Positions 1 through 13,945 of a stretch of DNA of 64,000 bases are shown in pieces (position 1 is the stretch's first letter; each line of letters starts with the position of its first letter). Both the position numbers and the translations under genes were made by a program. Location: positions 41,270,839 through 41,334,838 of the forward strand of contig OU015532.1 of assembly GCA_907165065.1 (NCBI GenBank), read 5' to 3'. The stretch is from Caprimulgus europaeus (Eukaryota > Chordata > Aves > Caprimulgiformes > Caprimulgidae). Under the pieces are notes generated by a model. The model made no database searches. It was not told where the DNA came from and saw only the letters and a list, made by a program, of their open reading frames with translations.

Positions 1-1692
1 GTTTTCCCCCTTTATATTGATGTTGCAGTTTTGACCATAGGTTCTGCTGCTGTAAAGAACTGAGAGACCAAAATAGTAGGCTGACAAATTTACCTCCTAA
101 AGACAAGGCAAAAGGAAAAACCATCAGAGAAAAAATAACTTCACTCAAAGAGGGGTATGTCTGCCTGGAAATGGAGCAACACATGAAAAACAGAACAGCT
201 GCAGCAGGAAGACCCAGGTCTCAGTTGAACAGGAAAGAAGGAAAAAAGTTCCCAGAATATCTTCAAATCAAGGTGCAAAAGTTATTTTGGAGAGCTATGG
301 AACTAATTTTTTCAATAGCCCCTCCAAGAAGTTAATGTTTCCAGTAAATCAGCGTGAACAAAAAACATAAAACATTTCAGGTTGCTTGTTAACAAGCACG
401 CTGACAAGTACCATGACCATTTCCTCCTCGACACAAGGGAGATGGGCTACATGATGTCAGGCCTTACCATAGACACAAAAAATGTACAGTATGGGGAAAG
501 TAAGACAGTCAACTGCATAAAGAAGGAAGGACAAAACTAAAAGGTTAAATATAAAGCAAAGAAGGCACAGCACACTGCATGAGTGAACTAACTAAATAGT
601 AGGCGATATCTTCAAGGGGGTACAGAAAGTCCTCCTCCTCCCCTTTTTAGATGTAGTCATGTCAGGCTTATACTAGTGGAGTTAGATTCAGAGAATATAA
701 CACTGTATCTGTGGTTTCAGTTTGTAAAAGGCTGTTCAGGAGACAAAGACAAGAGGGATTCTAGAAAGATTTTATGGGTTAATTAAGCTGGTCTCATTCT
801 ACCTTTATGACTGAATCTCATTTCTTTTCTGAATTAATATTAAGCAAGGACTTTGAAATAAGCTGTGAGGGGGGAAAAAAGATATAAAAAGATACATCAA
901 ATGACACTGAGGTTAAATTGCTAGCTGTTATTGCTACCTGCACTGAGGTTATATGCTACCTGTTGGCACTCGGATAACGCACACAAGAGACTAAGTGAAA
1001 GAGAATCAGAATAGAAGGAACACAAGCCCATGGTGCTCCCAGTATGCAAGAAATAAAAGGCAACTAATACAGCACTCAGCTTTATGCACTTTTATGCTCA
1101 CTAACAGCCCCTTGCAAGAAGCTACTCAGAGTCCCAGCTGAGCTGCCAGAAAGCAGCAGTAGAGAGGCAGCAAAATTTCATACAAATATGTCTCAGCTTT
1201 GGTGTACAAAAACTGCCCTCAGTGAAGCACTGCCTTCACAGTCTTTCCATGCCTGATCATAACAGCTTTGCAAGGATGGCAATTATTGAAACATTCTCCT
1301 ATAAATATAAATCTCCTATGATTTTGTTTGAGAACATTTGTTTATTCATCCCACGAAATCTGTTAAGTAGAGACACGTGATGGATCTTCCCAGGGCAAGC
1401 TGCAGCCACCCCATTGAGGAGATGGAGGTGGAAGACTGCAGCTTTGTGGAGACTTCTTGTTGTGACAGACAGTGACAATGTCTCATAAATCAGTTCATAC
1501 CTTGTTCAGCTCAGTGGCTAGGTTAAAAAAATTATAGTAATCTGAGAAAATAATTGTCTCTAGTCAAATTCAAAACAAACATTTTCAAAATGTTCTCAGA
1601 AATTGGAAAAAATAGTATTTTTTTCCCTAGCTCAACCCCAAACTATTTTTTTTCCTATTTGGGTAATTTAACCACTGTAAAAATAACCAAAA

Positions 1693-1728
1693 CAAACAAA
1701 CAAACAAACAAACAAACAAACAAACAAA
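1693..1728 (+). repeat. (CAAA)9 microsatellite
   Basis: Nine perfect CAAA units in AT-rich intergenic DNA. Confidence 0.95.
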
Positions 1729-2689
1729 TCTCAATTTTTCAATAACATTGCCATGTGAAACTAGAAGCTATAAAGCAAACCTTCAGAAATACCAGATTTG
1801 GGGACCTTTCAAAATTTAAACATTTAATTTTGAAATAAAAGTTTTCTAATTTTTGCTGTTTCCCTTTGCTTTTTGAGCAAAACAACACAGCTAATTTGAA
1901 ATTATTTTAGATCTTTGAATGCTTTCCAAACAACCCTTTTCAGCACACCCGATGTTAACTAGAACAAAATACCAAGCTGTGTCTCTGAGTAGGAGTCAGG
2001 TGATAGCAGCATTTGTAAACGAACCATCCTTCTGGCTATCAAGATGTAAACCTGTTTCAGAAAAGTAAAAGGTGCTATATCCTCTTACCTATCTCCTGAA
2101 CCACTGCAATCTTAAATAAATATATCACACAGTAAAGCCAGTATCACTGGCTCTTTTTCCTGACCAGGTAAGAGAGCTACTAATTTCCTTAGATACTTTG
2201 CAGATGTGGTTGTAAATATGGCCACATAGTGATCTTCACAGCTTCAAGATGGGAGGAAGGTGCTTGTTACTTACCGCGGGTATCTGAGGACTGGAGTGTT
2301 ATCTTTCCAAGACACGTCAATGTACAGCCATACATTGAAACCCACTGTGTTTATGTTTAGAAATTGTTCTTTTATTTTAAACCAAGTTATTGCAGAGCAT
2401 CTAATTGAAATAATTGAGTAAGATATTTCCATGTCATTCCACTCAAGCCAGTTTCTGAGACTCTTTATCTTCAGATCTTATTCAAATAGTCTGACACTGA
2501 TGTCAGTATGAAATTGCCCGAGTAAAGACCTCAGAAGAGTTAGGTAAGTATTACACTTCACCGCTTGGCTGACAGGAAGATTTGACTTATGGTTATGGTA
2601 TTTGGCTTCAAATTATCAAGAGAAGGGTTTCTTTCTTAGTTGCCACCAACCTCTTTTATTTTTTTAATAGTTACTTTTTTAGAATCAAG

Positions 2690-2810
2690 AGAGTAACTCT
2701 TGTTTTCTCCTATTGTTTTTCACTCTCTGTGATTGTAAGTTCTTTGGGGCAAGATCTACTAAGGAAATGTTTGCTACTGAATGATATTATACTGGACAAG
2801 TGTAATTAAA
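2690..2810 (+). repeat. possible ancient CR1/SINE 3' tail
   Basis: gattgtaagttctttggggc followed by aagatct recalls the widely conserved attgtaagctctttggggca tail of old reptile/bird retroposons. Only about 30 bp support this. Confidence 0.35.
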
Positions 2811-5800
2811 AAACAAAGGTTACTGTGACTGTATGACATGCATAGTACTATTTCCTTTCTAACTATGCTGCTGTGTCAAATCCTCTTTCAGCTCTGTATG
2901 TGATTTTATTCAAGACTCTACCTTTCCCTGCCACAGCCCTCAGATGTTGGTTCAGAAAGAGATAAAAGATATATAAGGATTTATTTTAAAAAATATGCAG
3001 TCGTTAAGAGTTCAATTCATTCATACCTGGCAGCAACTTATCCCTTAAGTAGCCCTCCAAAATTAACAAAACTAAAGACGATAGCAGGTATCTCACTATG
3101 TTATTCTGTAGGTCAGTATAGGCTTTTTAAATTAAACTAGCATCAGCCAACCTATGTCCTAGTTTAAGTAATCTGGAAGACTTTAGTGAAGTGTAAATGT
3201 AAGAAAAACACTCATCTGGGCATAGAGACAGGGCAAAGAAATACAGAAACAGCCAATTCAGGGTGAACTGAATACATCCAAGTGTACGTCCAACTGCTTT
3301 GGAAATACCTGCAAAGTATGCCTTTGTAGCAGGCATACCGATCACAAAGAAGTGACTGATGGCACAGAATCCTTGGTAAATATCTGAAAATGCTCTCAAA
3401 AAAAACTGAGGGTGAAGTTTCACAATGCAGCAAAACTCATTTAGGAGCTAGCTGTCACTAAAAGAGGAGGTCTTGCTCCCATCCCTGTCACAAGCTTAGA
3501 AAGTTCTGCCCCTCCTCTACAGTATTGGCTCTGGCACTCTTCTGGCCAAATGCTGAGCTCATCTGAGGAGCTGAAGCAATAGAAAAATACTCTTTTATGT
3601 TTTCTGAGGAATTTCCAGGACTGCCCTTCTTTAGTGGCATGAAGCCATTACCTCAGCTTACTAGAACATACAAACTCACCTTGAGTTCAGTAGTGGGAAT
3701 CTGATCATGGGCAAATATCATTGTCCACAAGAGCTGTCTAAAGCATCAAGACTCATAGGGAAATGGCACATCCCTGTGAGGGCAGGGATTATTACAATTC
3801 ATTGACCCCAGCACAAGAAAGTTGTGGGGCTTTTCACTACCTCTTTCTGTGCTTTTTCTAAGATTACCGCAAGGTTGTCAAAATTGAAAACTGAACTCTT
3901 CCCTTCCTTCACTTATGTTCATCATTGTATTTTTTTTTTTTTAATACAAAATCTTTAGACATCAACCAAGCTATGGGAACAATTTAAAACAGAATAACCA
4001 GAGTTTGACTTAGCCATTAGAGCTATTATGAGTTATGAACCTTGCAAGCTTATTTACAGCAATTAAGAACCCTGTGACTCACTCCTGGTGGATTATAACT
4101 TCTGACAGCAAAAGACTTCTTCATAAGGACTTAATGGGCTCTACAAAGTCATGAGGATTTTAATAAAAAAGCTCCTTCTGCATTGATACTTATTGCTGTA
4201 GAAAATATTTCTGATTATAAAAATTCCTTGTTTATGTATGTGTCTGTTGTTCTAGTCCATTTTTACAATTCTTGTGACAAAAATAAGTCAGAAAGTTTTG
4301 CTAATAGTGCAACTGGGAATTCACCTTGCTGAGAGCACTCTCAGCTTTATTCCAACAGTATGAAAGCAACTTTCTGTCACCTACTTCCCTTAAGTCAGTG
4401 CAGAAGGTAGACAAGTATGAGCAGAGAGCTTGGCACTTGAAACACACCAAGCATCTCAGTTGGTCTTGGGAAAGCTATTCTAACCTGTGCCAAGGCAGAG
4501 TCATCCATGGGGCCTGATACTATCTCTAAATGTCTCTATGCATGCATATCAGCTCTGTTTTAAATCTTCTGTTTCAGCAGCTCATAAAACACAACACTTG
4601 ACTGCAACGTTAAACATTTTCATTCTAGTAGAAAACTGAATTTTTTGCAGGTACAGATCTTTTTTAACCTTTTAATTAATCTAATACCTTGGGACTTCTG
4701 AAGCTCCTTTTTGTACAATGTTTCTTGAATCCTGAGAATCCAGAATAGAAACTCATCCCAAAGCCAAGAGAAATCTATAGCCTTCAGCGTCTCAATGAAC
4801 TAGGGTGTTTTTAACCTTAGGCCTCCAACATTCATGGTTTATGTGGCAGGTGAGACATGATATGTGCAATAAACCAGAAAACTTTTGTGTAGTTCATGAG
4901 AGGCATTGAGTCTGTTCAGAGTGGAACATTAAAATAAGCTACCTAAACTGCCTCCTTTGCCAGAGGATCCAGATCTATGTGCCAAAGGTTCAAAATTAGG
5001 TCTTCTGGGCCTAGCCAGGAAGAGTCTGGGCTGGAGGAGATGCACTCGCTCAGAGACTCTAGCTTCCAGGGGCAGAGATCTGACGGAAGACTAGATTTCA
5101 GATGGTGACCTCTCCCGTAAATACATCCAGGAATCAAGCCTCACCCATAGCCTGCCAATGCAGCAGGGCACAAACCAGTAATGGTGCCTTCTCTGCAACA
5201 CACGCAATTTGTACTCTGCAATCTCTCCCCATGCAATAGATACGTTGCAAAGTGGCAGAGATCCTCGCCTTGTATGATTCAAATCCACTAATTGTTGGTC
5301 TTCCCTGCTGTGTACTCACACACATACTGAACGCATTTGTCAGCCAAGTACTAGTAAGCAAGATGTGAACCTCAAAAAGGTAAAATGTCCCGTGACTTGC
5401 CTGCACCAGTGCTGGGAACTGGAATGCTCATCCCACAGAGGAAATAATGTTGGCACCCCCCCCTTCACCCTTCCCAAAAAGGTTTCACTCACATATATAA
5501 GAAAGATTTTGAAAGATTTCTAGGCTGACACCTCAGTTCACGTGCCAGGACCCTGCCTACATAGCTCTTTTGCTACCACATAGGTGGCTAGGCAGCTGGG
5601 CAGGCTAGGAGCTTCGAAGCTAGGAGATCTAGGAAGCTGGAAGCAAAGGAATTGGCCAACAGCTGAAGGACATCTAATGGGCAGCTGATTCAACTGCTGA
5701 CCAGCCTAGGGGGTAGCCGCTGGTGACTGAGAGAAGCCAGCCATGACATGGCATCACAGAATGGGGGGTAGCCAGTGGAACAGGCCAGGCGGGTCCACAA

Positions 5801-8040
5801 GGTTTACGACAGCATGACAACTTTCCAAGCAGGTTTCCATGAAGCCGGAGAACCAGCCAACCCAGCAATACAGAATCCAATCAACATTTTCAAACGGAGA
5901 AGTGTTGCATCAGAAAAATTATGATCGGCTCCATTAATCAGACATCACTTCCTCATATGTGCTAAAAATGTGAATGGGAAGTATCTGACTGTTGTTAACA
6001 CACCTCATATTTCTTCCTCCTCCTCAGACTTGATACATAAACAGCTGACAACATGGACAGATATGTGGAGCACCGAATGCCTTATGCAACAACTGCATGC
6101 TCTTGCCTACAGGAAAAGAGGAGAGAAGAAATCAGAATTAGAATGGCAATGTACTCCCTGCTCCATTTGAATACTCCTTGGCTCTGTCACAAATTCTCTG
6201 CACATCTTAGGCAAGTTAGTGAATAATTTGTAGCATGAAATGAAAGCAGAAATATCCAGTTCACTTGAGATCAGGGTAACTGGAGCAACTCAGAGGAAAT
6301 ACAAACTAGAAATGCAAGGATCGTTATAGAATATTACTGTCCCTTCCTCCAAATAACTATAATTTGAAAATACACCTTTTAGAAACTTTCTATTTATGAA
6401 CCCAAACACTGTATACTGATACTGTCAATGTTCAAAGAAATTTAGTGTATTCCCCACTAAGTGTCTGTATCATGGGAGACACCATTTCACATATGGTTCC
6501 AGAGAGCACCAGAATGTCCAGCAGCCATAGCATGGATCAGAAATGTGTCCCACCCTCTGAATTCATACTAGAAGACATTTCTTGTCCCACATAGGGCATT
6601 GTCTAGCCTTATGTGACTCTGAATTAAATTAAATGAATGGTTGTATTACATTATTACAGATGCAGCTAAATGCTGTCCACTTGTCCCCAGCAAAACATTC
6701 TTCAACTCTGCGGGAAACAAGCTGGGAGTCAGAAAGGTAATTAATGGTTTCACTAGGCACCAGGGATAGTCTGTAAGAAGTAGTAAGCAGGGCACCTTAA
6801 TTTTCATTCAATATACTCATGTACTAGGAAGCCTATATTAATAACTTGAACAGAATATATTATGGTATTCATTGCAAAACCAAGAAACAAAGATACTGAA
6901 AAGCTATTTGATGCTTTCCTAAATGGGAACAGATCTTAATAGGTGTCTATTAACATCTCCTTTTACACCTAACATTTTGATTGAAGAACTGTACAGATGA
7001 ACCCATGCCAATACATTTCAGCCTCTAGAGACAGGAACACCTATTTGATTTCTTAATTCTAGTTCTGGCTGGGATCATTCAAGCTTCACTTCCTTCTGAC
7101 ATAGGTAGTTATCACCATTTTGTGGTTTGTCTGTGTCAGGATAGTGTCTAACACAAAACATACTGACAGCAGAGCATCTCAGGGGTTTTACTGCTACCTG
7201 TGTGGTGCTGAGCACCAGTAAAATCCTCATCCCTTATACTATGCCTCCTGCTCCTCACCACTGCAGATTACTGAGGGGAGCTTGTCAAAATTCAGCCAAA
7301 AAACAATATACAGCAAAATTCTGAAAGTTCAAAAGTTGTCTGTTTGCTGTTGCAAAAAGACGTGCTGAAAAGATTCAGAATCACCTTCCTGATCTGCAGC
7401 TACAGGTAATTCATGAGTAGGTTTTGTGGTTAGACAGTACCAGGTTTTCTGCTATCCATTTAGTAGCTATCTCATGCATTTAAAAAGTCAAATCTTTGAT
7501 CTTCTCAGAGACTTGCACATGTTCTTCTCAGGAATAGTCTAACTGATATTAATCAGATAATTCACAGTTAAAGTGCCATCTCCAGTGTGCAAATGTTTGA
7601 TGAATTGGAGCACAACCAAACAACAGACAAAGGAATATGCACAAAACATTAGCCCAGTCTCCCCTCTCTGCTCCCCACAAAAACCAAACATATCACATTT
7701 TATTCATAGGCTTAATTATTGTTTAACTCCTGTCCTTTTACTTCTATTTTCTCATTTGTGTCGGTGTTTGCGTTGGTGTTTATGTAATCTATTTAGATGG
7801 TAGGGTTTTTTTCTGAGCAAGGTCTACAACTTATCTTGGAACTTATATCACTTTTAGCAAAATGCATCCCACTTATCTGTTGACTTTCACAGTGCCACAG
7901 TATCATAAATGACAATGAATTCTATTTCTGATCCTTGAAACCTGTTTTACAGTTAAACTATGTATTTTTCCCTCCTACGCCTTCCTTTCACATTGTGACC
8001 CCTGACTTTTCTCAGCCTCCACACTACATTTCCTTCCCAA

Positions 8041-8195
8041 ATGATAGCTAAACTTAAATCAAGACTGGATGATTGTCTTTTATGTGTAGTTCAATCAGAC
8101 ATTAGAAACTTGATTCAGGAATTACTGAGAAAAATGCATGCATCATGTAGGTCAGACTACATACCCACAGCTCGCCTTAGCTTTAAAAATCTCTT
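8041..8195 (+). repeat. ancient CR1 3' end
   Basis: It contains aaatcaagactggatg, caggaattactga and gtaggtcagactacat, in the order of the old amniote CR1 3' end. The remainder is decayed. Confidence 0.6.
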
Positions 8196-10150
8196 TTTCT
8201 TCCATGCATAAAGCTTTTCTTTACATCTCAAACATATATTAGGAGCCTGTAGTTGAAGGCAGTGATGCTCTATGTATGTGCTTTATAAAAAAGGTTTACA
8301 TGAAGAGACGAGCTGTTCCTATTATTTCAAGGAGACTTCCTCTGTAATTTAATAGTGTTAGAAACTAAACACCCTTGTCACTGATATATAGGGTACCTTT
8401 TCCAATATATATGGAGTAACAGAGCTTCCCAGAAATTACGTCACACAGGACAACATAAAAAAGCTTTCTCAGAAAGAGCCCTGGTTCCAGGACCTGGAGT
8501 TCATAAAACCACAAGAGAAGGAAACACATCCTTCACCTTCTTCACACCTTTCTTCCTTCGCTGAGCAAACATTTTGAAGGCAGTTCCTGGAGACGTATCT
8601 TGAGGGATTTCCTCAGCGAGTTTCCATTTCTTACTCGTATTCCTATAGTAGAGGCACCAGCCGTTCACTTGCATCTCATCTGTGTCAGTGGGTTTCAGCC
8701 TTTCTTGTTTATAGTTTATATACCAGCAGTGCCATTAGGATAATTATAGTTATGACAGACCTCCTTTGCACATTCCCAAGATACATTTTGTGTCTAGATA
8801 ATGAGGTCAGCAATTTCCAAGATTTGCAGAACAAGAACAAATTGTTTTGGCAATGTGCCTGATCTGGTCTTAAGTTTGCCTGTATCACCTTCTCCTATAG
8901 TAGACCCCATCTGCTTTTCTGTGTTACTATTCAATGCTATTTTCTGCTTCAAGTTCTTCTTCCCCCAGGATGAACCATGCCATGCTTTACCACCTGCAGA
9001 AGCTCCTTTACTAAGGGCCACCACCTGCACAAAAGCCAATGGAGAATTCTTCCAGTTAAGATAATTACAACAGCAATGGTAAGGGGGAAAGGGCGGGAAT
9101 TATAAGCTAAAATCATATTAAAGTAAGAGTTCCTAAATAAGCATTATTGAACATACTTCTAAACTGTTGTTACACTGCAAGTAACAGGAGGAAACACAAG
9201 GTAATTTCCTACTCACAAATGTGTTCTGGTCTTCCAAATCCAAACCTGTACACAGTTGCTGTCTCTTCAAGGGAGTCACATACTCCAGGGCATCTCTGGT
9301 CTACTCCAGCCTGTGAAACCTGATAGTCCAGGTTTTATTTAGCACTTAGTCTCATGTCACATTCAATGTCAGACTAACAGAGCCATTATTTCCTCAATTC
9401 ATACCATTGCACAAAAATTCATACAGAGAATTTTCACACAGCCACGCTCTACATATGACTTGACAGTGCACTTATATTGAAGATAGAGTCATCAAAACAG
9501 GTACATTACAAGTGAACTACTGGTCCAAACAAAATCAGTAGTGAAACTATCATTAAGAAATATGCATGTTAAAACAGCGCTATCAGCAGAGAGTAAGCTT
9601 CATACAAAACAGAGCAGCTGACTTAGGAAAAACATTGCAACTACCTAGTGTCCTAGCAACCAAAACAAAGCACATGCACTCTACATGGGTGATAAACCAT
9701 TGCCCGACATTTATGCTTTCTATAAAATCTTAACCTAACTTACGCAGACTATCAGGCCTGCTGCTCTAGGCTCACTTACCATTTTACAGAAGAAAGCACG
9801 CACACCAACACTTCTTACTGCCTGAGAGTTTGCAGTCTTTCAATCTGGCCTGACCCAGATATCATCTTCTCAGCCAAGGCTCACACTGTATCTGTACGCA
9901 ACTGCTTCTCTCAGTGTTGCTATAGCTGTACATTATGAAACTCCTTAAACACCCAATACATCAGCTTTTGGCACAGCTCTCTTGAGCAGGTGTGTTGTGC
10001 AAAGCGTTCTTCAGGACTAGCAGGGATTTAATGGCATTTTCTGGGTCCCAGGAGCTCTAGTTTATATTGCTCTGAGCTCCACAAGGTGAAGTTTGCTCTG
10101 TGCAGCAGAGCCCAAGGATGTTGTGCATTCAGATATACAAAGACACAGAG

Positions 10151-10184
10151 GAAAGAGGAGAGAGAAGAGAGAAGAGAGAAGAGA
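10151..10184 (+). repeat. short (AGAGAAG)n-like purine repeat
   Basis: An imperfect run of gagagaa units on the plus strand, about 34 bp. Confidence 0.7.
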
Positions 10185-12801
10185 ACTATGTTAAAGCGCA
10201 GGATGGGTCCAGCACCAGTGCAACTGACTTGCAACAATTTAAGATAAAGCTTTCCATATAAGCATGCTCCCAAACGCAGACAACTGCAGAACAAGCACTT
10301 CTGGGCTAAAAACATTTCTGGAGTATTCCAGGGCGGTACAGTAAGCCAGGAGACAGATGCTTTGTATAAAATATCATCCTAAAACACTCCTAAAATGAAG
10401 CTTCCATAACCTTGCCATTTTTGCTGAAGCAAAATTATCCTTAGATAATATCACATGGCTGGGATACTTGGAAAACTTGCAATTGCGAAATGCTTTATCG
10501 CTAGAGGTTCTGCTGCTTTAAGACACAGTGACACCATGTGGACAATTGCTCAGCCCGGAAACGACATGCTAATGGCAAGGGCAGTGTACAATTTTCTCAT
10601 TTTTCTTTTGCTTTATTAAAATTAGCATAAGGATGATCAGATGCAACTATATTGACTGGTGAGAGTAAACTTGGATAGAACAATTGTCATCTGAACAGGT
10701 ATACAAAACAAATGACAATGATCATTTGGGATTTCAGCATATGTTCAAAAGCCTCATGTTTGCAAAAGTGTCCTCTGAAAACATATCTGTAAATTCAGCA
10801 AGCAAATACCCATAAGCACAGTTCACACATGTGCCAAAATGTCATATTCACTTGGCAGATGCAAGTAACTGGTAGAACTATGATTTTATGTTCTTCTCAA
10901 ACAAGTGTACTTGGAAGATGCACCTATCTATCGTTTAATTCTGCAGTTAATATCACAAAAAATTGCAACTCATTTTGAAAATTGATAGATTTTTTGCCTT
11001 GCTCTCATGGCTTGTCTTCCTTCCAAGTATATGCAGATACCTCCATTTATTTTTACAGACATTCCTGCAGAAAGTACGTAAATTCACAAGCGGGAGTATT
11101 GCTGCTAGAAATGTTCTCAGTAGTTGCTATCACTCTGCATCACATAATACAGTGACTGATGTGCTGAATCATCTCTCCCTAGCACAGTTCTTTTTTCCAA
11201 ATCAAGTACTGCACATCCAAAAGGTACAGCTCATGAAGAATGGTAATGGGCAGAATTCTTTGAAAGAGAGGGACAGAGACACGCAGGCAAATAGGCAAAT
11301 GAAAACTGAATACTGATTACTTACGCATCACTCAAACAGAGAATAATACATTAAATAAGCTCTTCACAGAGAATACATTCACTCAGTACTACTATAAAAA
11401 AATTACTGTTTGGTAAGAAATGTGCATTTTGAGGCAGGGTTCAGAATACCTTGCTCTCAAGAGCAGAAAGGAAGGAAAAATATAACAAACATGACTCTCA
11501 GTTGCATAGCTTTGCAAAGTCAACGTTGCATAAATGTTGGGTTTTTTACTGATTAGTTAGATAACATGCTGACGTAATGTATTGTTCAGTATTGAACTCC
11601 AGGTGAGCAATTTATTTCAATGCTATCACAGTGCATCTCAATTTAAATTAAATAGGTTAGTTTGAAAAGTGATGTAATAGGATTTTCACCTACATACATA
11701 ATAGTTTCACCTATATACATAATAATTTAGAGCCTGGGAAGCATCAGCTAGACACAGAACTTTCTGATTGTTCAAAACAGGAGTTTGAGTTGAGGAAGAT
11801 TAATGACCTGATCCCTCAAATTTTGTCACCCTGACTAGTGAGATGATGCTGCCATCTTGTGACCTGTGAATTTTACTTTGCTACAGTGACAGGAACTTTC
11901 CCCCTAGGCTAGGAGGGCAGTGCACATCTCCCCGGTATACAGGCGCAAGGACCATGCTTTGAGCAGCTGAGCCCTCTTTTATATTCAGACCCATGTTTTC
12001 TCTCCTTAGCTTTCTTACCTATGACTCATGGGCTGCATCCTTCAATGTCATTGTCATTGCTAACGGAAGTGCTGCTCATGAACAGGCCTGGATAGGGACT
12101 GGAGGCAGATCTGCAGAGGAGGTGAAACCCATAGTTTAAAGGAGTAGGATTTTGTAATAAAGGCTACAGAACGTCCTCCTGCTGCCAAGAGAATCATTCA
12201 TACTGAAAAGCAAAACACACACTTTTAGCCAGCATTTGAATATGACAGTATACACTGAAAAAAGGACATATTCTTTACAGCTGGGAAGGAGAATTATTAT
12301 AAATTATTAGACAGTTTTGCACATTGTTGATAAAATTTTCCACTCCATCTTCCCAAGTATAAAGCTTGTATATTTATGGTAGAATTTTTCTTGCTTGAAA
12401 AAAACTGCGTTATGATTGACTATATTCTGAATCTAAATGGGGTTGTTCCATCTGGTCAAATTAAAGAAAACAGCTATGTGTCAAAGTGGTTATGCTGTTC
12501 CCTTGAAACAATACAGACTGCAGTTGAAGTGACTACTTACATAGCATTTGGGAATACCTGGAAAAAGCGTAGTATGGCTGCAATCACATTGAAAAGCAAG
12601 CTGGGAATCCTTCTGCTAATAACCCCTTGTTCCTTCCTTTTACCTCAACTATATGGGTTTCCATCAGCATTCACTCCCAAGACATTTCAGAAGTGAAGAC
12701 ATAAAATCAAACCCTGAAATGCTGACAATCTGCAATGCATGTTGCAAGGAAGGAACGGGGACATACCAGGTACAAGCAGGCTTGAATGTTCTGAGCTAAG
12801 G

Positions 12802-13945
12802 TGGTGGGTTGACCCTGACTAGATGCCAGGTGCCCACCAAAGTCACTCTATCACTTCCCTCCCTCAGCTGGACAGGGGAGAGAAAATAGAACAGAAGGGT
12901 TGTGTGTTGAGATAAGGACAGGGAGACCACTCAGGAATTACTGTCATGGGCAAAACAGATTCAACTTGGGGAAATTAATTTAATTTATTACCAATCAAAT
13001 CAGAGTAGGGTAATGAGAAATAAAAAACTTAAGTCTTCAAATAACTTTCCCCCACTCCTCCCTTCTTCCCAGGCTTAACTTTACTCCCAATTTTCTTTAC
13101 CTCCTCCTCTTGAGCAGCACAGGGGGATGGGTAATGGGGGTTGGGGTGAGTTCATCACACATTTCTGCTGTTCCTTCCTCCTCGGTGGGAGGACTCCTCA
13201 CACTCTTTTTCTGTTCCAGTGTAGGGTCCCTCCCACAGGAGACAGTCCTCCATGAAATTCTCCAACATGATCCCTTCCACGGGCTGCAGTTCCTCATGAA
13301 CCGCTCCAGTGTGGGTCCCTTTCATGGGGTGCAGTCCTTCAGGAACAGACTGCTCCAGCGTGGGTCCCCCACAGGATCACAAGTCCTGCCAGCAAACACC
13401 CTCCAGCATGGGCTTCTCTCTCTCCATGTGTCCAGGGGTCCAAGTCCTGCCAGGAGCCTGGTCTAGCATAGGCTCTCCACAAGATCACAGCCTCCTTAGG
13501 GCATCCACTCGCTCCAATGTGGGGTCCTCCACAGGCTACAGGTGGTCATCTGCTCCACCATGGACCTCCATGGGCTGCAGGGGGACAGCCTGCCTCACCA
13601 TGGTCTTCATCATGGGCTACAGGGGAATCTCTGCTCCAGCACTTGGAGCACCTCCTCCATGTCTTTCTTCCCTAGCCTTGGTGTCTGCAGAGTTGTTTCT
13701 CTCACATCTTCTCACTCCTCTCTCTCTCCAGCTGCTGCTGCACAGTTTTCCCCCTTCTTAAGTACGTTATACCAGAGGTACTACCACTGTCACTGATGGG
13801 CTCAGCCTTGGCCAGTGGCAGGTCCACCTTGGAGCTAGCTGGAATTGGCTCTGTTGGACACAGGGGATGCTTCTGGCAGCTTCTCACAGAAGCCACCCCT
13901 GTAGCCACCCCCACTACCAAAACCTGGCCATGCAAACCCAATACA
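12802..13945 (-). mobile_element. solo LTR, ERVL-like, about 1.15 kb
   Basis: On the minus strand it starts tgtattgggtttgcatggcc and ends gtcaacccacca, the ends of an LTR common in neoavian genomes (recalled as ERVL class). The promoter-like part is near 13760, and AATAAA lies at 12984-12989, close to the 3' end. The middle (about 13230-13650) is a series of degenerate units of about 40-50 bp built on a gctgcag/gctccag pattern. No internal region flanks it, so it is a solo LTR. Divergence is moderate and age probably intermediate. Target duplications were not identified with confidence. Confidence 0.75.

Larger units (their letters stand above)
1..12801. other. intergenic, no gene recognised
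   Basis: About 12.8 kb of roughly 40% GC sequence. Apart from the microsatellites and decayed retroposon tails listed separately, I see no exon with splice signals and a protein-like translation on either strand. Confidence 0.55.

Noticed and set aside
5609-5622. Short palindrome agcttcgaagct
   Set aside because: Twelve bases is within chance expectation for a 64 kb window.
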